Below are positions 1 to 8,312 of a stretch of DNA of 64,000 nt, piece after piece. Below the pieces are notes generated by a model. The model did not search any database and was not told where the DNA came from. It saw nothing but the letters and a program-made list of their open reading frames with translations. The translations under genes were made by a program, and so were the position numbers. Location of the stretch: contig NZ_CP131130.1 of NCBI RefSeq assembly GCF_033705735.1, positions 2,421,001 through 2,485,000 on the forward strand. Direction: 5' to 3'. The stretch is from Shinella zoogloeoides. Its GTDB lineage: Bacteria; Pseudomonadota; Alphaproteobacteria; Rhizobiales; Rhizobiaceae. How positions within the stretch are numbered: position 1 is the stretch's first letter; every line of letters starts with the position of its first letter.

Positions 1-214
1 CCGGTTCATCCGGCCTCCGCCCCATTCTGGCGACGGCAGCCTCGACGGACCCTTTCGGCGCCCGTGAGAATGAGATGGGAATGGCTTCCGGTCCGTTCAA
101 GAGGTTTGCAACGCGCGAAAATCGGCGGTTTCGAAAAAATTTCGAGATGAACGCCAAATGAACGGCAGTTTCGGATAGCGTTCAGCTTGACCTTGCTAGA
201 ACGGCAGCATCGGA

Positions 215-319
215 AGCGAATACTTTCGACGACCGGGGTGTAACGTCCCTTCCTCCCCGGTTAAATTATGCCGGACTGCATGTGTTGCCACCCCCGTGCC
301 GCATGCGTCCGGCTTTTTT
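215..319 (+). ncRNA. Possible small RNA ending in a strong terminator
   Basis: No coding frame on the + strand fits this stretch, yet it ends in a clear intrinsic terminator. A 7-bp stem at 232-238/255-261 encloses a C/T-rich loop containing CCTTCCTCC, which resembles an anti-Shine-Dalgarno site. The terminator follows: GCCGGAC (270-276) and GCATG (278-282) pair with CATGC (302-306) and GTCCGGC (307-313), with one bulged T, then six Ts at 314-319. A CTTGAC box lies at 186-191, but I see no convincing -10. The alternative is the terminator of a gene lying before base 1. Only the hairpins are seen directly; RNA status is inference. Confidence 0.35.
270..319 (+). terminator. Intrinsic terminator upstream of the hydrolase gene
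   Basis: A 12-bp stem with a single bulge is followed by TTTTTT at 314-319. It lies about 68 bases before the hydrolase start, so it ends a transcript coming from upstream rather than the hydrolase message. Confidence 0.75.
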
Positions 320-386
320 CTTTGACGGCGCGGGAGCCAGCGCCTATCCATCGAACAAGCAAATCGTCGCCGAGCCAGCCCGCCCG

Positions 387-1349
387 ATGGATTCCATCCT
401 TTACGCCACCGCCGACAATCCCGTTCCGGAAAACCATTTCGCCGGCTTCCTGGAAGGCCGGGGCGGCGTGAAGCTGCGTTACGCGGTGTTCCGCTCGCAG
501 GAGCGCGAGGCCAAGGGAACCGTCGTGCTGCTGCAGGGCCGCAGCGAGTGCATCGAGAAATATTTCGAGACGATCAACGACCTGACCGCGCGCGGCCTGT
601 GGGTCGCCACCTTCGACTGGCGCGGCCAGGCCGGCTCCGGCCGGCTCATTCCCGGCAATCGCGCCGGGCATGTCACCCGCTTTGCCGAATACGAGGCCGA
701 TCTTTCGCTCTTCCTGGAAAAGATCGTGCTGCCGGACGCGCGCCTGCCCTTCTACATCGTCGCCCATTCCACCGGGGCGCTCGTCGCCCTTTCGATGGCG
801 CCGGAGCTGGAGAACCGCATCGAGCGCATGGCGCTCATCGCGCCCTTCATCGCGCTCGCCGGCCAGTCGATGAGCCAGCGCCAGATCGCCGTCATCGCGC
901 GGCTGGCCTCGCTGACCGGCCTCGGCAAGCGCACCTTCCGCAAGGGCGATCCCTCGCTGGAATTCGCGCAGAATGTCGTGACCTCCGATGCGCGGCGCTT
1001 CGCCCGCAATGCTGCCATCTATGCCGAGCATCCCGAGCTTGCGATAAGCTGGCCGACCGCGCGCTGGCTGGACGAGGCGCTGAAGACCATGCGCCGCGTG
1101 ACGCATCAGGACCACCTGACGCGCATCCGCATTCCCACGCTGCTGCTTTGCCCGACGGCCGATCCGCTCGTGCCGCGCAAGGCCGTCGGCGATCTCGCGC
1201 GCATCTTCCGCGCCGCCCGGCTCATCGAGATCGACGGCGCGCGCCACGAATTGCTGCAGGAGGCCGACCGCTACCGCGCCCAGGCGCTGGCCGCGATCGA
1301 GGCCTTCATTCCGGGAAGCGACGCCGAGGAAACCAGCCTCGGCGCCTGA
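387..1349 (+). CDS. Alpha/beta hydrolase, lysophospholipase (PldB-like)
   Basis: This 320-residue serine hydrolase is similar in layout to bacterial lysophospholipase L2 and monoglyceride-lipase-like proteins. It has an oxyanion segment VVLLQGRSEC near residue 47, the nucleophile elbow AHSTG with Ser128, a likely acid at Asp259 (TADPLVP) and a catalytic His at 287 (GARHE). The frame is open further upstream, but that part crosses the terminator at 270-319, so the ATG at 387 is preferred. There is no signal peptide, so it is probably cytoplasmic or membrane-associated. The true substrate is not visible from sequence. It converges with the phosphatase gene, whose stop codon is only 4 bases away. 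Confidence 0.85.
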   Translation: MDSILYATADNPVPENHFAGFLEGRGGVKLRYAVFRSQEREAKGTVVLLQGRSECIEKYFETINDLTARGLWVATFDWRGQAGSGRLIPGNRAGHVTRFAEYEADLSLFLEKIVLPDARLPFYIVAHSTGALVALSMAPELENRIERMALIAPFIALAGQSMSQRQIAVIARLASLTGLGKRTFRKGDPSLEFAQNVVTSDARRFARNAAIYAEHPELAISWPTARWLDEALKTMRRVTHQDHLTRIRIPTLLLCPTADPLVPRKAVGDLARIFRAARLIEIDGARHELLQEADRYRAQALAAIEAFIPGSDAEETSLGA

Positions 1350-1353
1350 GTGC

Positions 1354-2127
1354 TCACGCCCTGAGAAGCGCCATCGCTTCGTCATAGACCTTGCGGCTGC
1401 CGGCGGCGATGATCTCGCCGCCCATTTCCGCCGGGCCGCCGTCCCAGGCGGTGATGATGCCGCCCGCCTGCTCGATGACCGGGATGAGGCCGCCGACATC
1501 GTAGGGCTTCAGCCCGCATTCGACGACGAGGTCGATATGGCCGGCGGCCAGCAGGGCATAGGCATAGCAGTCGACGCCGTAGCGGAAGAGCCGCACCTTG
1601 TCCTGCACGGCCTCGAAGCGGGTCTTGCGGCTCTCGGTGAAGAGATGCGGCGACGTCGTGAACATGATCGCATCCGCAAGGCTTTCGCACGAACGCGTCG
1701 ACAGCACCTTGCTGCCGTCCGGCCCGGCATAGCGGGAGACCTCGCCGTCGGCGAAGTAGCGCTCGCCGGTGAAGGGCTGGTCGACGAGGCCCATCACCGC
1801 CTCGCCGTTGCGGTAGAGGCCGATCAGCGTGCCCCAGACCGGAACGCCGGAAATGAAGGCGCGCGTGCCGTCGATCGGGTCGATGACCCAGACATATTCC
1901 CGGTCGAGGCCGACCGAGCCGTGCTCTTCGCCGAGAATGCCGTGGCCGGGAAAATGCTCCTCGATGATAGCGCGGATGGCCGCCTCGGCGGCGCGGTCGC
2001 CCTCCGTCACCGGATCGAAGCCGGCGGCCTCCTTGTTGACGACATCGGCACCGACGCGGAAGCGCGGCAGGGTTTCCTTCCTTGCGGCATCGGCAAGGCG
2101 GTCGAAGAAGGCGCGATCAGGCAGCAT
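1354..2127 (-). CDS. hisN: Inositol-monophosphatase-family phosphatase, probably histidinol-phosphatase (HisN type)
   Basis: This 257-residue protein belongs to the Mg-dependent IMPase/SuhB/HisN superfamily. The metal-binding signatures are all present: GEEHG at about residue 66, DPIDGT at 83-88, and a C-terminal YDVGGL block with the third metal Asp. Rhizobial homologues are usually annotated as histidinol-phosphatase, but inositol-1-phosphatase and 3'-nucleotidase relatives share these motifs, so the substrate is inferred. The ATG at 2127 follows a purine-rich GAGAG; open frame continues upstream without a better start. It is transcribed away from the small RNA gene at 2252-2339, an arrangement like the one for which the suhB RNA motif is named. 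Confidence 0.8.
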   Translation of the reverse strand: MLPDRAFFDRLADAARKETLPRFRVGADVVNKEAAGFDPVTEGDRAAEAAIRAIIEEHFPGHGILGEEHGSVGLDREYVWVIDPIDGTRAFISGVPVWGTLIGLYRNGEAVMGLVDQPFTGERYFADGEVSRYAGPDGSKVLSTRSCESLADAIMFTTSPHLFTESRKTRFEAVQDKVRLFRYGVDCYAYALLAAGHIDLVVECGLKPYDVGGLIPVIEQAGGIITAWDGGPAEMGGEIIAAGSRKVYDEAMALLRA

Positions 2128-2223
2128 GGGGATCTCTCGGCGGGAGTGGCATACCGTTCCTCCATACTGCATCGATGGGCAAAACGGAACCGCATAGAGC
2201 CAGGCGACCATTCACGACGCCGC

Positions 2224-2249
2224 TTGACATTTGTGCAGTGCAATATTAC
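2224..2249 (+). promoter_or_regulatory. Promoter of the small RNA gene
   Basis: A TTGACA -35 box at 2224-2229 is followed by an AT-rich stretch (AATATTAC, 2242-2249) where the rest of the region is GC-rich. The spacing to a canonical -10 is imperfect, so the exact -10 is uncertain. A start near 2252-2257 would put the first hairpin of the RNA at its 5' end. Confidence 0.6.
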
Positions 2250-2251
2250 CT

Positions 2252-2339
2252 TTTCCTCACAGTCATCCGTGACTGTGGATACCCACTTTTGGGTGTTTCC
2301 TCCCTAGACTTTAACCGCGCAGCCTGCGCGGTTTTTTTT
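2252..2339 (+). ncRNA. Small trans-acting RNA, suhB/alpha-r8 (MmgR) family-like
   Basis: A roughly 88-nt RNA with three hairpins and no reading frame. Hairpin 1 is a perfect 8-bp stem CACAGTCA/TGACTGTG (2258-2265/2270-2277). Hairpin 2 is ACCCA/TGGGT (2281-2294). A single-stranded TTTCCTCCCTAGACTTTAA follows, with an anti-Shine-Dalgarno-like TCCTCCC. The last hairpin is a terminator, CCGCGCA/TGCGCGG (2315-2331), followed by eight Ts. It lies between a monophosphatase gene and an N-formylglutamate amidohydrolase gene, a context I recall for alpha-r8 RNAs in Rhizobiales. Structure and promoter are seen directly; the family assignment is from memory of the motif and context. The likely role is pairing with ribosome binding sites of target mRNAs, probably with Hfq. 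Confidence 0.75.
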
Positions 2340-2354
2340 GAAGGAAGGGCGGGC

Positions 2355-3239
2355 CTATTCGGCGGCGAGCGCCCGGTCCGCGGCATATTCCTCCACATGG
2401 TCGGAAAAGTCCTGCAGGAAGGCGGAGATCGCCGTCTGCAGCACCGCGAAATCGGGCCTCTTGGCAAGTGTCACCTCATCGACATAGAGGCCGCGGTTCA
2501 CCTCGATCTGCAGGGCGTGCAGCCCCTTGGCCGGCCGGCCGTAATGCTCGGTGATGAAGCCGCCGGCATAGGGCTTGTTGCGCACGACGGAAAAACCCAT
2601 GTCCTCGAGAAGCCGCATGGCGACACGCGAAAGCTCGCCCGAGGCGCTAGTGCCGTAGCGGTCGCCGATGATGAAGTCCGGCCGCATGCCGCTGCCCGCG
2701 ACGCGGATATTGCCGGGCATCGAATGGCAGTCGATGAGCACTGCGAAGCCGAAGGCCACATGGGTGCGCACCACGAGCCGGCGCAGGCACGCATGATAGG
2801 GCTTGTAGACATTCTCCACCCGGTCCAGCGCCTCCTCGACGGGAAAGCGGTGGCGGTAGATCTCCATGTTCTCCGCGACGACCCGCGGCACCGTGCCGAG
2901 CCCGCCCGCGACGCGGATGGAATTGATGTTGGCATAGGACGGCAGCGGCCCGTCGAACATGCGCGGATCGAGCTCGTAGGGCTCGCGGTTGACGTCGAGC
3001 CAGGCACGCGGGAAATGCGCGATCAGCATCGGCGCGCCGAGCGCGGGGGCGACCGAAAACAGCTCGTCGACATAATGGTCTTCCGAGCGGCGGATACCGA
3101 GCGCGTCGAGGCGCGACTGTTCGACAAAGCCCTGTGGATAACGGCGACCGCTATGCGGCGAATTGAAGACGAGGGGCACGCTCTGCGAAACCGGCTCCAG
3201 CACTTCGAAGTGGCTGTTTTCGCTCAGAGCCTCCGCCAT
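2355..3239 (-). CDS. N-formylglutamate amidohydrolase family protein
   Basis: This roughly 294-residue protein fits the PF05013 family, zinc-dependent amidohydrolases that release formate from N-formyl-L-glutamate (HutG type) or act on related formyl amino acids. Visible motifs are NSPHSGRRYP near the N terminus (first metal His), DCHSMPG in the middle, and the ITEHYGRP and ALQIEVNRGLY blocks near the C terminus. Two ATGs lie close together (3245 and 3239); AAAGG abuts the first and is correctly spaced for the second, so 3239 is chosen. No other histidine-utilisation gene is nearby, so a hut role is not supported by context. The gene reads towards the small RNA terminator. Confidence 0.8.
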   Translation of the reverse strand: MAEALSENSHFEVLEPVSQSVPLVFNSPHSGRRYPQGFVEQSRLDALGIRRSEDHYVDELFSVAPALGAPMLIAHFPRAWLDVNREPYELDPRMFDGPLPSYANINSIRVAGGLGTVPRVVAENMEIYRHRFPVEEALDRVENVYKPYHACLRRLVVRTHVAFGFAVLIDCHSMPGNIRVAGSGMRPDFIIGDRYGTSASGELSRVAMRLLEDMGFSVVRNKPYAGGFITEHYGRPAKGLHALQIEVNRGLYVDEVTLAKRPDFAVLQTAISAFLQDFSDHVEEYAADRALAAE

Positions 3240-3429
3240 TGCCATCCTTTACCATGCCTGAAAGTCATTGCCGCGCCCATGTTGCCAGCCGCGCGCGCGC
3301 GTGTCCATACTGAGAACCGATGGCCTGGGGCTTGCCCTGCCACATTCACCGGATATTTACCGGAATGAGATTTCGTAACAGTACCGCCCCTCCGTGGGCA
3401 GACAACCTTAGCAACGGTTCCCGGATTCC

Positions 3430-3792
3430 ATGACACCCAAGATTCTCCTCGCCGAAGACGATAACGACATGCGCCGCTTCCTCGTGAAGGCGCTCGAAAA
3501 GGCGGGCTACCAGGTGCTGTCCTACGACAACGGCGCCAGTGCATATGACCGGCTGCGCGAAGAACCCTTCTCGCTGCTGCTCACCGACATCGTGATGCCC
3601 GAGATGGACGGCATCGAGCTGGCGCGCCGCGCCACCGAGCTCGACCCCGACCTCAAGGTCATGTTCATCACCGGTTTTGCCGCGGTGGCGCTGAACCCGG
3701 ATTCCAAGGCTCCGAAGGACGCAAAGGTCCTTTCCAAGCCGTTCCACCTGCGCGATCTCGTCGACGAGGTCAACAAGATGCTGGCCGCCTAA
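3430..3792 (+). CDS. cpdR: Single-domain response regulator CpdR
   Basis: The 120 residues form one receiver domain with no output domain. The acidic pocket (Glu9, Asp10, Asp11), phospho-acceptor Asp53 (LTDIVMPEMDG), Thr81 and Lys103 (LSKPF) are all present. The sequence matches rhizobial CpdR1 closely as I recall it (GFAAVALNP and KPFHLRDLV blocks). In Caulobacter, unphosphorylated CpdR directs ClpXP to the cell pole to degrade CtrA and PdeA; in Sinorhizobium CpdR1 affects cell division and bacteroid development. It is controlled by the CckA-ChpT phosphorelay, whose genes are not in this window. Upstream, two TTACCGGAAT-like direct repeats (3345-3366) may be regulatory. Confidence 0.93.
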   Translation: MTPKILLAEDDNDMRRFLVKALEKAGYQVLSYDNGASAYDRLREEPFSLLLTDIVMPEMDGIELARRATELDPDLKVMFITGFAAVALNPDSKAPKDAKVLSKPFHLRDLVDEVNKMLAA

Positions 3793-3843
3793 GGCCCGGA
3801 AAAGACCGCAAAAACGGCGCGTAAAAAAAGCTCGAAAAGCCTA

Positions 3844-3873
3844 TTGACGCCGCCGGATGTTTTGTGGTCTATG
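3844..3873 (+). promoter_or_regulatory. Promoter of tRNA-Val
   Basis: TTGACG (-35, 3844-3849) and TCTATG (-10, 3868-3873) are separated by 18 bases, placing transcription start about 7-10 bases before the tRNA. Confidence 0.6.
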
Positions 3874-3886
3874 CGCCTCATCGAAT

Positions 3887-3961
<75 letters not shown>

Positions 3962-3971
3962 TTCGATACCC

Positions 3972-4006
3972 AAAGGCCTTTCGGGAAACCGGAAGGCCTT
4001 TTGCTT
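3972..4006 (+). terminator. Intrinsic terminator after tRNA-Val
   Basis: The stem AAAGGCCTT/AAGGCCTTT is extended inside by CGG/CCG around a GAAA tetraloop and followed by TTGCTTTT. It ends the tRNA transcript. Confidence 0.8.
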
Positions 4007-4377
4007 TTCCGGTTCCGCGCACGGCCGAGATGTCGAAATCGGCCCGCCCTTCCGCCCTCTTTCGGCACCTCTTCGGCCGCCACGCGGAAATACACATATG
4101 CCGTGCAGGAAAGAGTTGACGGCCCGCCTCGTTTCAGGATCAAATGACGGCCGGTTCAAGTAGCGCACAGGGGCGAAAACCGGTGTCAAGCCGGTGAAAT
4201 TCCATCCGAATTGCGGAAAATGCCGGTGTGCGGCGCATCATCCCGCCCGCCCGATTACCCTGGGAAACCGTAAAGTGTTTATTCCCGGGCTAAGCTTGCG
4301 ACCCTCCGCCCCGCTCCCAAAGATAGCGCACCCCGTTGGAGGACGGGCATTGGACAGTCGATGTGATGGGAGGATCC
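4007..4377. other. Gene-free stretch between tRNA and permease gene
   Basis: No gene is supported here. It contains an imperfect inverted repeat around 4258-4289 (CCTGGGAA against TTCCCGGG) about 90 bases upstream of the permease start, which could be an operator. The last bases carry the Shine-Dalgarno GGGAGG. Confidence 0.5.
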
Positions 4378-5862
4378 ATGAGCGACGCATCCAGCATACA
4401 GCCGGTGGACGAGAAGCTGCCCGTGGGCAGGCTCGCGACGCTGGGCATTCAACACGTACTCGTCATGTATGGCGGCGCCGTCGCGGTTCCGCTCATCGTC
4501 GGCCGCGCCCTGCAGCTCAGCCCGCAGGACGTCGCCTTCCTGATTTCCGCCGACCTCTTCGTCTGCGGCCTCGTCACCATCATCCAGTCGCTCGGCGTCA
4601 CGCGCCATGTCGGCATCAAGATGCCGGTCATGATGGGCGTCACCTTCGCCTCGGTCGGCCCCATGGTCTCCATGGCCAACCTTGCCCCCGGAACGGAAGG
4701 GGCGCGCATGATCTTCGGCGCCATCATCGGCGCGGGTTTCATTGCGTTCCTGCTCGCCCCGATCATGGGACGGCTCCTTCGCTTCTTCCCGCCGGTCGTG
4801 ACCGGCACCATCATCCTCGTCATCGGCGTGTCGCTGATGCGCGTCGGCATCAACTGGACCTTCGGCAATCCCTTCGGCCCCACCGCGCCCAAGGTGATCG
4901 ACCCCAGCCATGCCGAATGGCTGGCGCAGATGAAGAAGCTCGCCGAGACGGGCGGGCCTGCCGTTCCTGACGGGCTTTCGCTCGCGCCGACGGTTTCCAA
5001 CCCCTTCTATGCGGAACCGAGCCATATCGCGCTTTCGGCCCTGGTGCTCGTCTCCATCCTGGTCATCGCCCGCTTCGGCCGCGGCCTCATCAGCAACATC
5101 GCCGTCCTGACCGGCGTCGTCATCGGCTGCGTCGTCGCCGCCGTGCTCGGCATGATGCATTTCGACCGCGTGGCCGATGCCGGCTGGTTCGCCGTCGTCA
5201 CACCGCTGCGCTTCGGCATGCCGATCTTCGACCCCGTCCTGATCGCCACCATGGCGCTCGTGATGATCGTGGTCATGATCGAATCGACCGGCATGTTCCT
5301 TGCCCTCGGCGAGATCACCGGCCGGACCGTGTCGCAGCAGACCCTGACGGCCGGCCTTCGCGTCGACGGCATCGGCACGATGATCGGCGGCCTTTTCAAC
5401 ACCTTCCCCTATACGAGCTTCTCGCAGAATGTCGGCCTCGTCGGTGTGACGGGCGTGAAGAGCCGCTATGTCTGCGTGGCGGCGGGCGTGATCATGATCG
5501 TGCTCGGCCTCATCCCGAAGATGGGCGCGCTGGTGGAAGCCGTTCCGACCTTCGTCCTCGGCGGCGCGGGCCTGGTGATGTTCGGCATGGTCGCGGCGAC
5601 GGGCGTGCGCATCCTCGCCACGGTCGACTTCAAGACCTCGCGCAACAACCTCTTCGTGGTTGCCGTATCGGTCGGCTTCGGCCTCATCCCGCTGCTGGCG
5701 CCGAATTACCTGATGTGGATGCCGCATGCGATCCACCCGATCATCGAATCGGGCATCGTGCTCGCCTCCATCGCGGCCGTCATCCTGAATGCCTTCTTCA
5801 ACGGCGTCCGGTTCGAGCAGGCCGCCGCTATCGACGCGGCCCGCCTCGCCGACAGCCACTGA
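4378..5862 (+). CDS. NCS2 nucleobase:cation symporter (xanthine/uracil permease family)
   Basis: This roughly 494-residue, strongly hydrophobic protein of the NCS2/NAT family (COG2233) has about 12-14 membrane segments and imports purines or pyrimidines with protons. The family signatures are visible: ESTGMFLALGEITG in the segment containing the substrate-binding Glu, and QNVGLVGVTGVKSR corresponding to the NAT signature. The overall sequence looks more like xanthine/urate permeases than UraA, but which base is transported is inference. The ATG at 4378 follows GGGAGG at ideal spacing; an upstream in-frame ATG at 4336 lacks one. No purine catabolism gene is adjacent. A terminator follows at 5884-5919. 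Confidence 0.87.
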   Translation: MSDASSIQPVDEKLPVGRLATLGIQHVLVMYGGAVAVPLIVGRALQLSPQDVAFLISADLFVCGLVTIIQSLGVTRHVGIKMPVMMGVTFASVGPMVSMANLAPGTEGARMIFGAIIGAGFIAFLLAPIMGRLLRFFPPVVTGTIILVIGVSLMRVGINWTFGNPFGPTAPKVIDPSHAEWLAQMKKLAETGGPAVPDGLSLAPTVSNPFYAEPSHIALSALVLVSILVIARFGRGLISNIAVLTGVVIGCVVAAVLGMMHFDRVADAGWFAVVTPLRFGMPIFDPVLIATMALVMIVVMIESTGMFLALGEITGRTVSQQTLTAGLRVDGIGTMIGGLFNTFPYTSFSQNVGLVGVTGVKSRYVCVAAGVIMIVLGLIPKMGALVEAVPTFVLGGAGLVMFGMVAATGVRILATVDFKTSRNNLFVVAVSVGFGLIPLLAPNYLMWMPHAIHPIIESGIVLASIAAVILNAFFNGVRFEQAAAIDAARLADSH

Positions 5863-5883
5863 AGGCGTAAGGCCTCACAAACG

Positions 5884-5919
5884 AAAGCCGGCCCGTTCAC
5901 CACGGGCCGGCTTTTCTTT
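5884..5919 (+). terminator. Intrinsic terminator after the permease gene
   Basis: A 12-bp perfect stem (AAAGCCGGCCCG with CGGGCCGGCTTT) with a 7-base loop is followed by TTTTCTTT. Confidence 0.88.
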
Positions 5920-5959
5920 GGTGCATTTCCGGCAAAAGCGCCTGGCGGTCTCGCGCCGG

Positions 5960-6094
5960 TCAGTTCAGCGGAACGCGAACGCCGCCGGTTTCCGCCGGGC
6001 GGGCATAGGTCGTGTTGTCGGCCGCCGTGGTGCTGCAACCGGCAAGCGCCAGAACCGCCAGCGCGGCAACGATGAAACCCGTGATGGGGCGCAT
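5960..6094 (-). CDS. Small lipoprotein (44 residues)
   Basis: A tiny gene on the minus strand. The translation begins MRPITGFIVAALAVLALAGC and continues as a short polar tail (STTAADNTT...) ending RVPLN. The first 19 residues are a classical lipoprotein signal with lipobox LAGC, so the mature product would be only about 25 residues anchored through Cys20. Small lipoproteins of this type are common in Rhizobiales and usually have no assigned role. A GGAGAGGA-like ribosome binding site lies just upstream of the ATG at 6094. It converges with the permease gene. Confidence 0.7.
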   Translation of the reverse strand: MRPITGFIVAALAVLALAGCSTTAADNTTYARPAETGGVRVPLN

Positions 6095-6162
6095 GGTCCT
6101 CTCCTTTGTGACGTACCCCTATCACATAGGGGCTCGCGGCGATTCCGTCCACCACGGCGCAA

Positions 6163-6192
6163 GACGAAAAGCCCGACACGAAGCCGGGCTTT
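6163..6192 (-). terminator. Intrinsic terminator after dgoD (minus strand)
   Basis: The stem AAAGCCCG/CGGGCTTT (6168-6175/6185-6192), read on the minus strand, is followed by TTTTCGTCTT. It would end the regulator-dgoD transcript. Confidence 0.75.
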
Positions 6193-6198
6193 CCTGTT

Positions 6199-7347
6199 TC
6201 ACCATTCGGCGACGCTACCGTCCTCGTGGCGCCAGATCGGGTTGCGCCAGCGATGGCCTTCCTTGGCCCGCTCGATGACATAGGCCTCGTCCACCTCCAC
6301 GCCGAGGCCCGGCCCCTGCGGGATCGACACGAAGCCGTCCGCATAGTGGAACACCTCCTTGTTGGAGATATAGTCGAGGATGTCGTTACCCTCGTTGTAG
6401 TGGATGCCGAGGCTCTGCTCCTGGATGAAGGCATTGTAGGAGACGGCGTCCACCTGCAGGCAGGCGGCCAGCGCGATCGGGCCCAGCGGGCAATGCGGCG
6501 CGAGCGCCACGTCATAGGCTTCCGCCATCGCCGCGATCTTGCGGCATTCCGTGATGCCGCCGGCATGCGAAAGGTCCGGCTGGAGGATATCGACATAGCC
6601 GTCCGAGAGGACCGACTTGAAGTCCCAGCGCGAGAACAGCCGCTCCCCGAGCGCGATGGGCGTCGAGCAATGGTTGGCGATCTCCTTCAGCGCCTCGCGG
6701 TTCTCCGACAGCACCGGCTCCTCGATGAACATCAGGTTGTAGGGCTGGAGCTCCTTCGCCAGGACCTTTGCCATCGGCCGGTGCACGCGGCCGTGGAAAT
6801 CGACGCCGATGCCGATATGCGGACCGATGGCCTCGCGGATGATGGCGATGGTCTCCACCGCCTTCTCCACCTTCTCCCAGGTGTCGACGATCTGCATCTC
6901 CTCGCAGCCGTTGAGCTTGATCGCCTTGAAGCCGCGGGCGACGACCTCGCGGGCATTGTTGGCGACGTCGGAGGGACGGTCGCCGCCGATCCAGCTATAG
7001 ACCTTGATCCGGTCGCGCACCTGGCCGCCGAGCAGGGCATGGATCGGCTGGCCATAGGCCTTGCCCTTGATGTCCCAGAGCGCCTGGTCGATGCCGGCGA
7101 GCGCCGACATGTGCACGGCGCCGCCACGGTAGAAGCCGCCGCGATACATGACCTGCCAGTGATCCTCGATCAGCAGCGGGTCCTTGCCGATCAGATAATC
7201 GGAAAGCTCCTGCACCGCCGCTTCCACCGTCAGCGCGCGGCCCTCCACCACCGGCTCGCCCCAGCCGACGATGCCCTCGTCCGTCTCGATCTTCAGGAAA
7301 AGCCACCGCGGCGGCACGATATAGGTCGTCAGCTTCGTGATCTTCAT
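6199..7347 (-). CDS. dgoD: D-galactonate dehydratase
   Basis: A 382-residue enolase-superfamily enzyme with the same length as E. coli DgoD and closely similar along its length. It dehydrates D-galactonate to 2-dehydro-3-deoxy-D-galactonate, the first step of the DeLey-Doudoroff branch. Diagnostic blocks are [14 protein letters not shown] at the C terminus, [16 protein letters not shown] (metal Asp and catalytic His, near 183-185), FIEEPV and GERLFSR (metal Glu residues), and [15 protein letters not shown] (catalytic His near 285). It lies 56 bases downstream of a DgoR-like regulator, probably in one transcript. The kinase and aldolase of the pathway (dgoK, dgoA) are not in this window. Confidence 0.93.
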   Translation of the reverse strand: MKITKLTTYIVPPRWLFLKIETDEGIVGWGEPVVEGRALTVEAAVQELSDYLIGKDPLLIEDHWQVMYRGGFYRGGAVHMSALAGIDQALWDIKGKAYGQPIHALLGGQVRDRIKVYSWIGGDRPSDVANNAREVVARGFKAIKLNGCEEMQIVDTWEKVEKAVETIAIIREAIGPHIGIGVDFHGRVHRPMAKVLAKELQPYNLMFIEEPVLSENREALKEIANHCSTPIALGERLFSRWDFKSVLSDGYVDILQPDLSHAGGITECRKIAAMAEAYDVALAPHCPLGPIALAACLQVDAVSYNAFIQEQSLGIHYNEGNDILDYISNKEVFHYADGFVSIPQGPGLGVEVDEAYVIERAKEGHRWRNPIWRHEDGSVAEW

Positions 7348-7403
7348 GGGTCTGCATCCCTCGTGGGTTCGTATTCGCTCGCGGAAGGGCCCCGCGAAAT
7401 TCG

Positions 7404-8150
7404 TCAGCTCTCGCCGGCCTTGGTCATCAGGCCGGAAAGGTCGCGCGCGGCGAGATCGAGAATGTTGCGCGAGCAGCTTTCCGCCCGCGCCGCATCGCGC
7501 AGGCGCAGCGCGTCGACCAGTTCCCGGTGCACGTCGAGCGCCTCGTCCCGCCGCGCCGCCGCCCGGTTGGAGGCGTGCAACGCATAGGAGAGCGCGGCGT
7601 GGATGATGGAGGAGAGCTGGTGGAAGACCTTGTTGTGGCTCGCCTTCAGCAGCGTCTCGTGGAATCGGGCATCGGCGGCGGTGAAGGCTTCGAGATCGCC
7701 CTCGGTGTCACGCATCTCGTCGCAGGCCCGTTCGAGGTCCGCGATCTCCTGCGCCGTGGCGCGCGAGGCGGCGAGGAAGGCGGCGGCCGGCTCTACGGTG
7801 CGGCGCGCTTCGAGGATCGAGCCGAGCAGTTCGGCCGAAAGCACGTCCGGCCCCATCCATTCGAGGATCTGCGCATCGAGGACATTCCATTCCGAGCGGT
7901 CGCAGACGATCGTGCCGACGCGCGGGCGGCCGCGCACGAGGCCCTTGGTTTCCAGCACTTTCAGGGATTCACGGATGACGGTGCGGCTGACGCCGTAGGT
8001 CTCGCAGAGATCGCTCTCGCGCGGCAACACCGCCCCCGGCGGAAAGCGCCCGCCGCAGATATCCGTGCCGATGGCGGCCGTCACGTTATGGCGCACGCGC
8101 GGGCGGCGCGACAGCGGCCGCTGGGCCTGCCTCTTCGATCTCTCCGCCAC
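7404..8150 (-). CDS. GntR/FCD-family regulator, DgoR-like
   Basis: The protein has 248 residues: a basic N-terminal tail, a winged helix (about 25-95, with [24 protein letters not shown]), and an all-helical FCD ligand domain (about 110-235, with metal-binding His residues in RFHETLL and [10 protein letters not shown]). It resembles E. coli DgoR, sharing the linker-region motif W-N-LD--I-L-W. The GTG start at 8150 follows GGAGGCAAG; an open frame continues far upstream but overlaps the divergent dehydratase gene and is not coding. It likely represses its own operon with dgoD, and perhaps the divergent dehydratase, relieved by a sugar acid such as galactonate. The effector is inference. Confidence 0.85.
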   Translation of the reverse strand: MAERSKRQAQRPLSRRPRVRHNVTAAIGTDICGGRFPPGAVLPRESDLCETYGVSRTVIRESLKVLETKGLVRGRPRVGTIVCDRSEWNVLDAQILEWMGPDVLSAELLGSILEARRTVEPAAAFLAASRATAQEIADLERACDEMRDTEGDLEAFTAADARFHETLLKASHNKVFHQLSSIIHAALSYALHASNRAAARRDEALDVHRELVDALRLRDAARAESCSRNILDLAARDLSGLMTKAGES

Positions 8151-8170
8151 CTTGCCTCCATCCCATGCTA

Positions 8171-8205
8171 AATCATCGTACAAATCTTCTGAATTATACG
8201 ACAAA
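8171..8205. promoter_or_regulatory. Candidate operator: two direct repeats in the divergent promoter
   Basis: AATCATCGTACAAA (8171-8184) and AATTATACGACAAA (8192-8205) match at 10 of 14 positions and start 21 bases apart, about two helical turns. They sit in an unusually AT-rich island between the GntR regulator and the divergent dehydratase, the expected place for an FCD-type regulator to act on both promoters. Confidence 0.5.
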
Positions 8206-8312
8206 TTAAGGGCAAAGACCACGCCTCCGCCTTTTCCCGCCAAGATATTTTCCGAATATTGACTTCTGCCGACAGAGTGCATAATGCGCCGGTCCCACTT
8301 GCAGGAGCCGCC

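Noticed and set aside
4279..5859. A 526-codon minus-strand frame opposite the permease.
   Set aside because: Its translation is low-complexity Asp/His/Arg/Glu-rich, the usual shadow of a hydrophobic protein gene.
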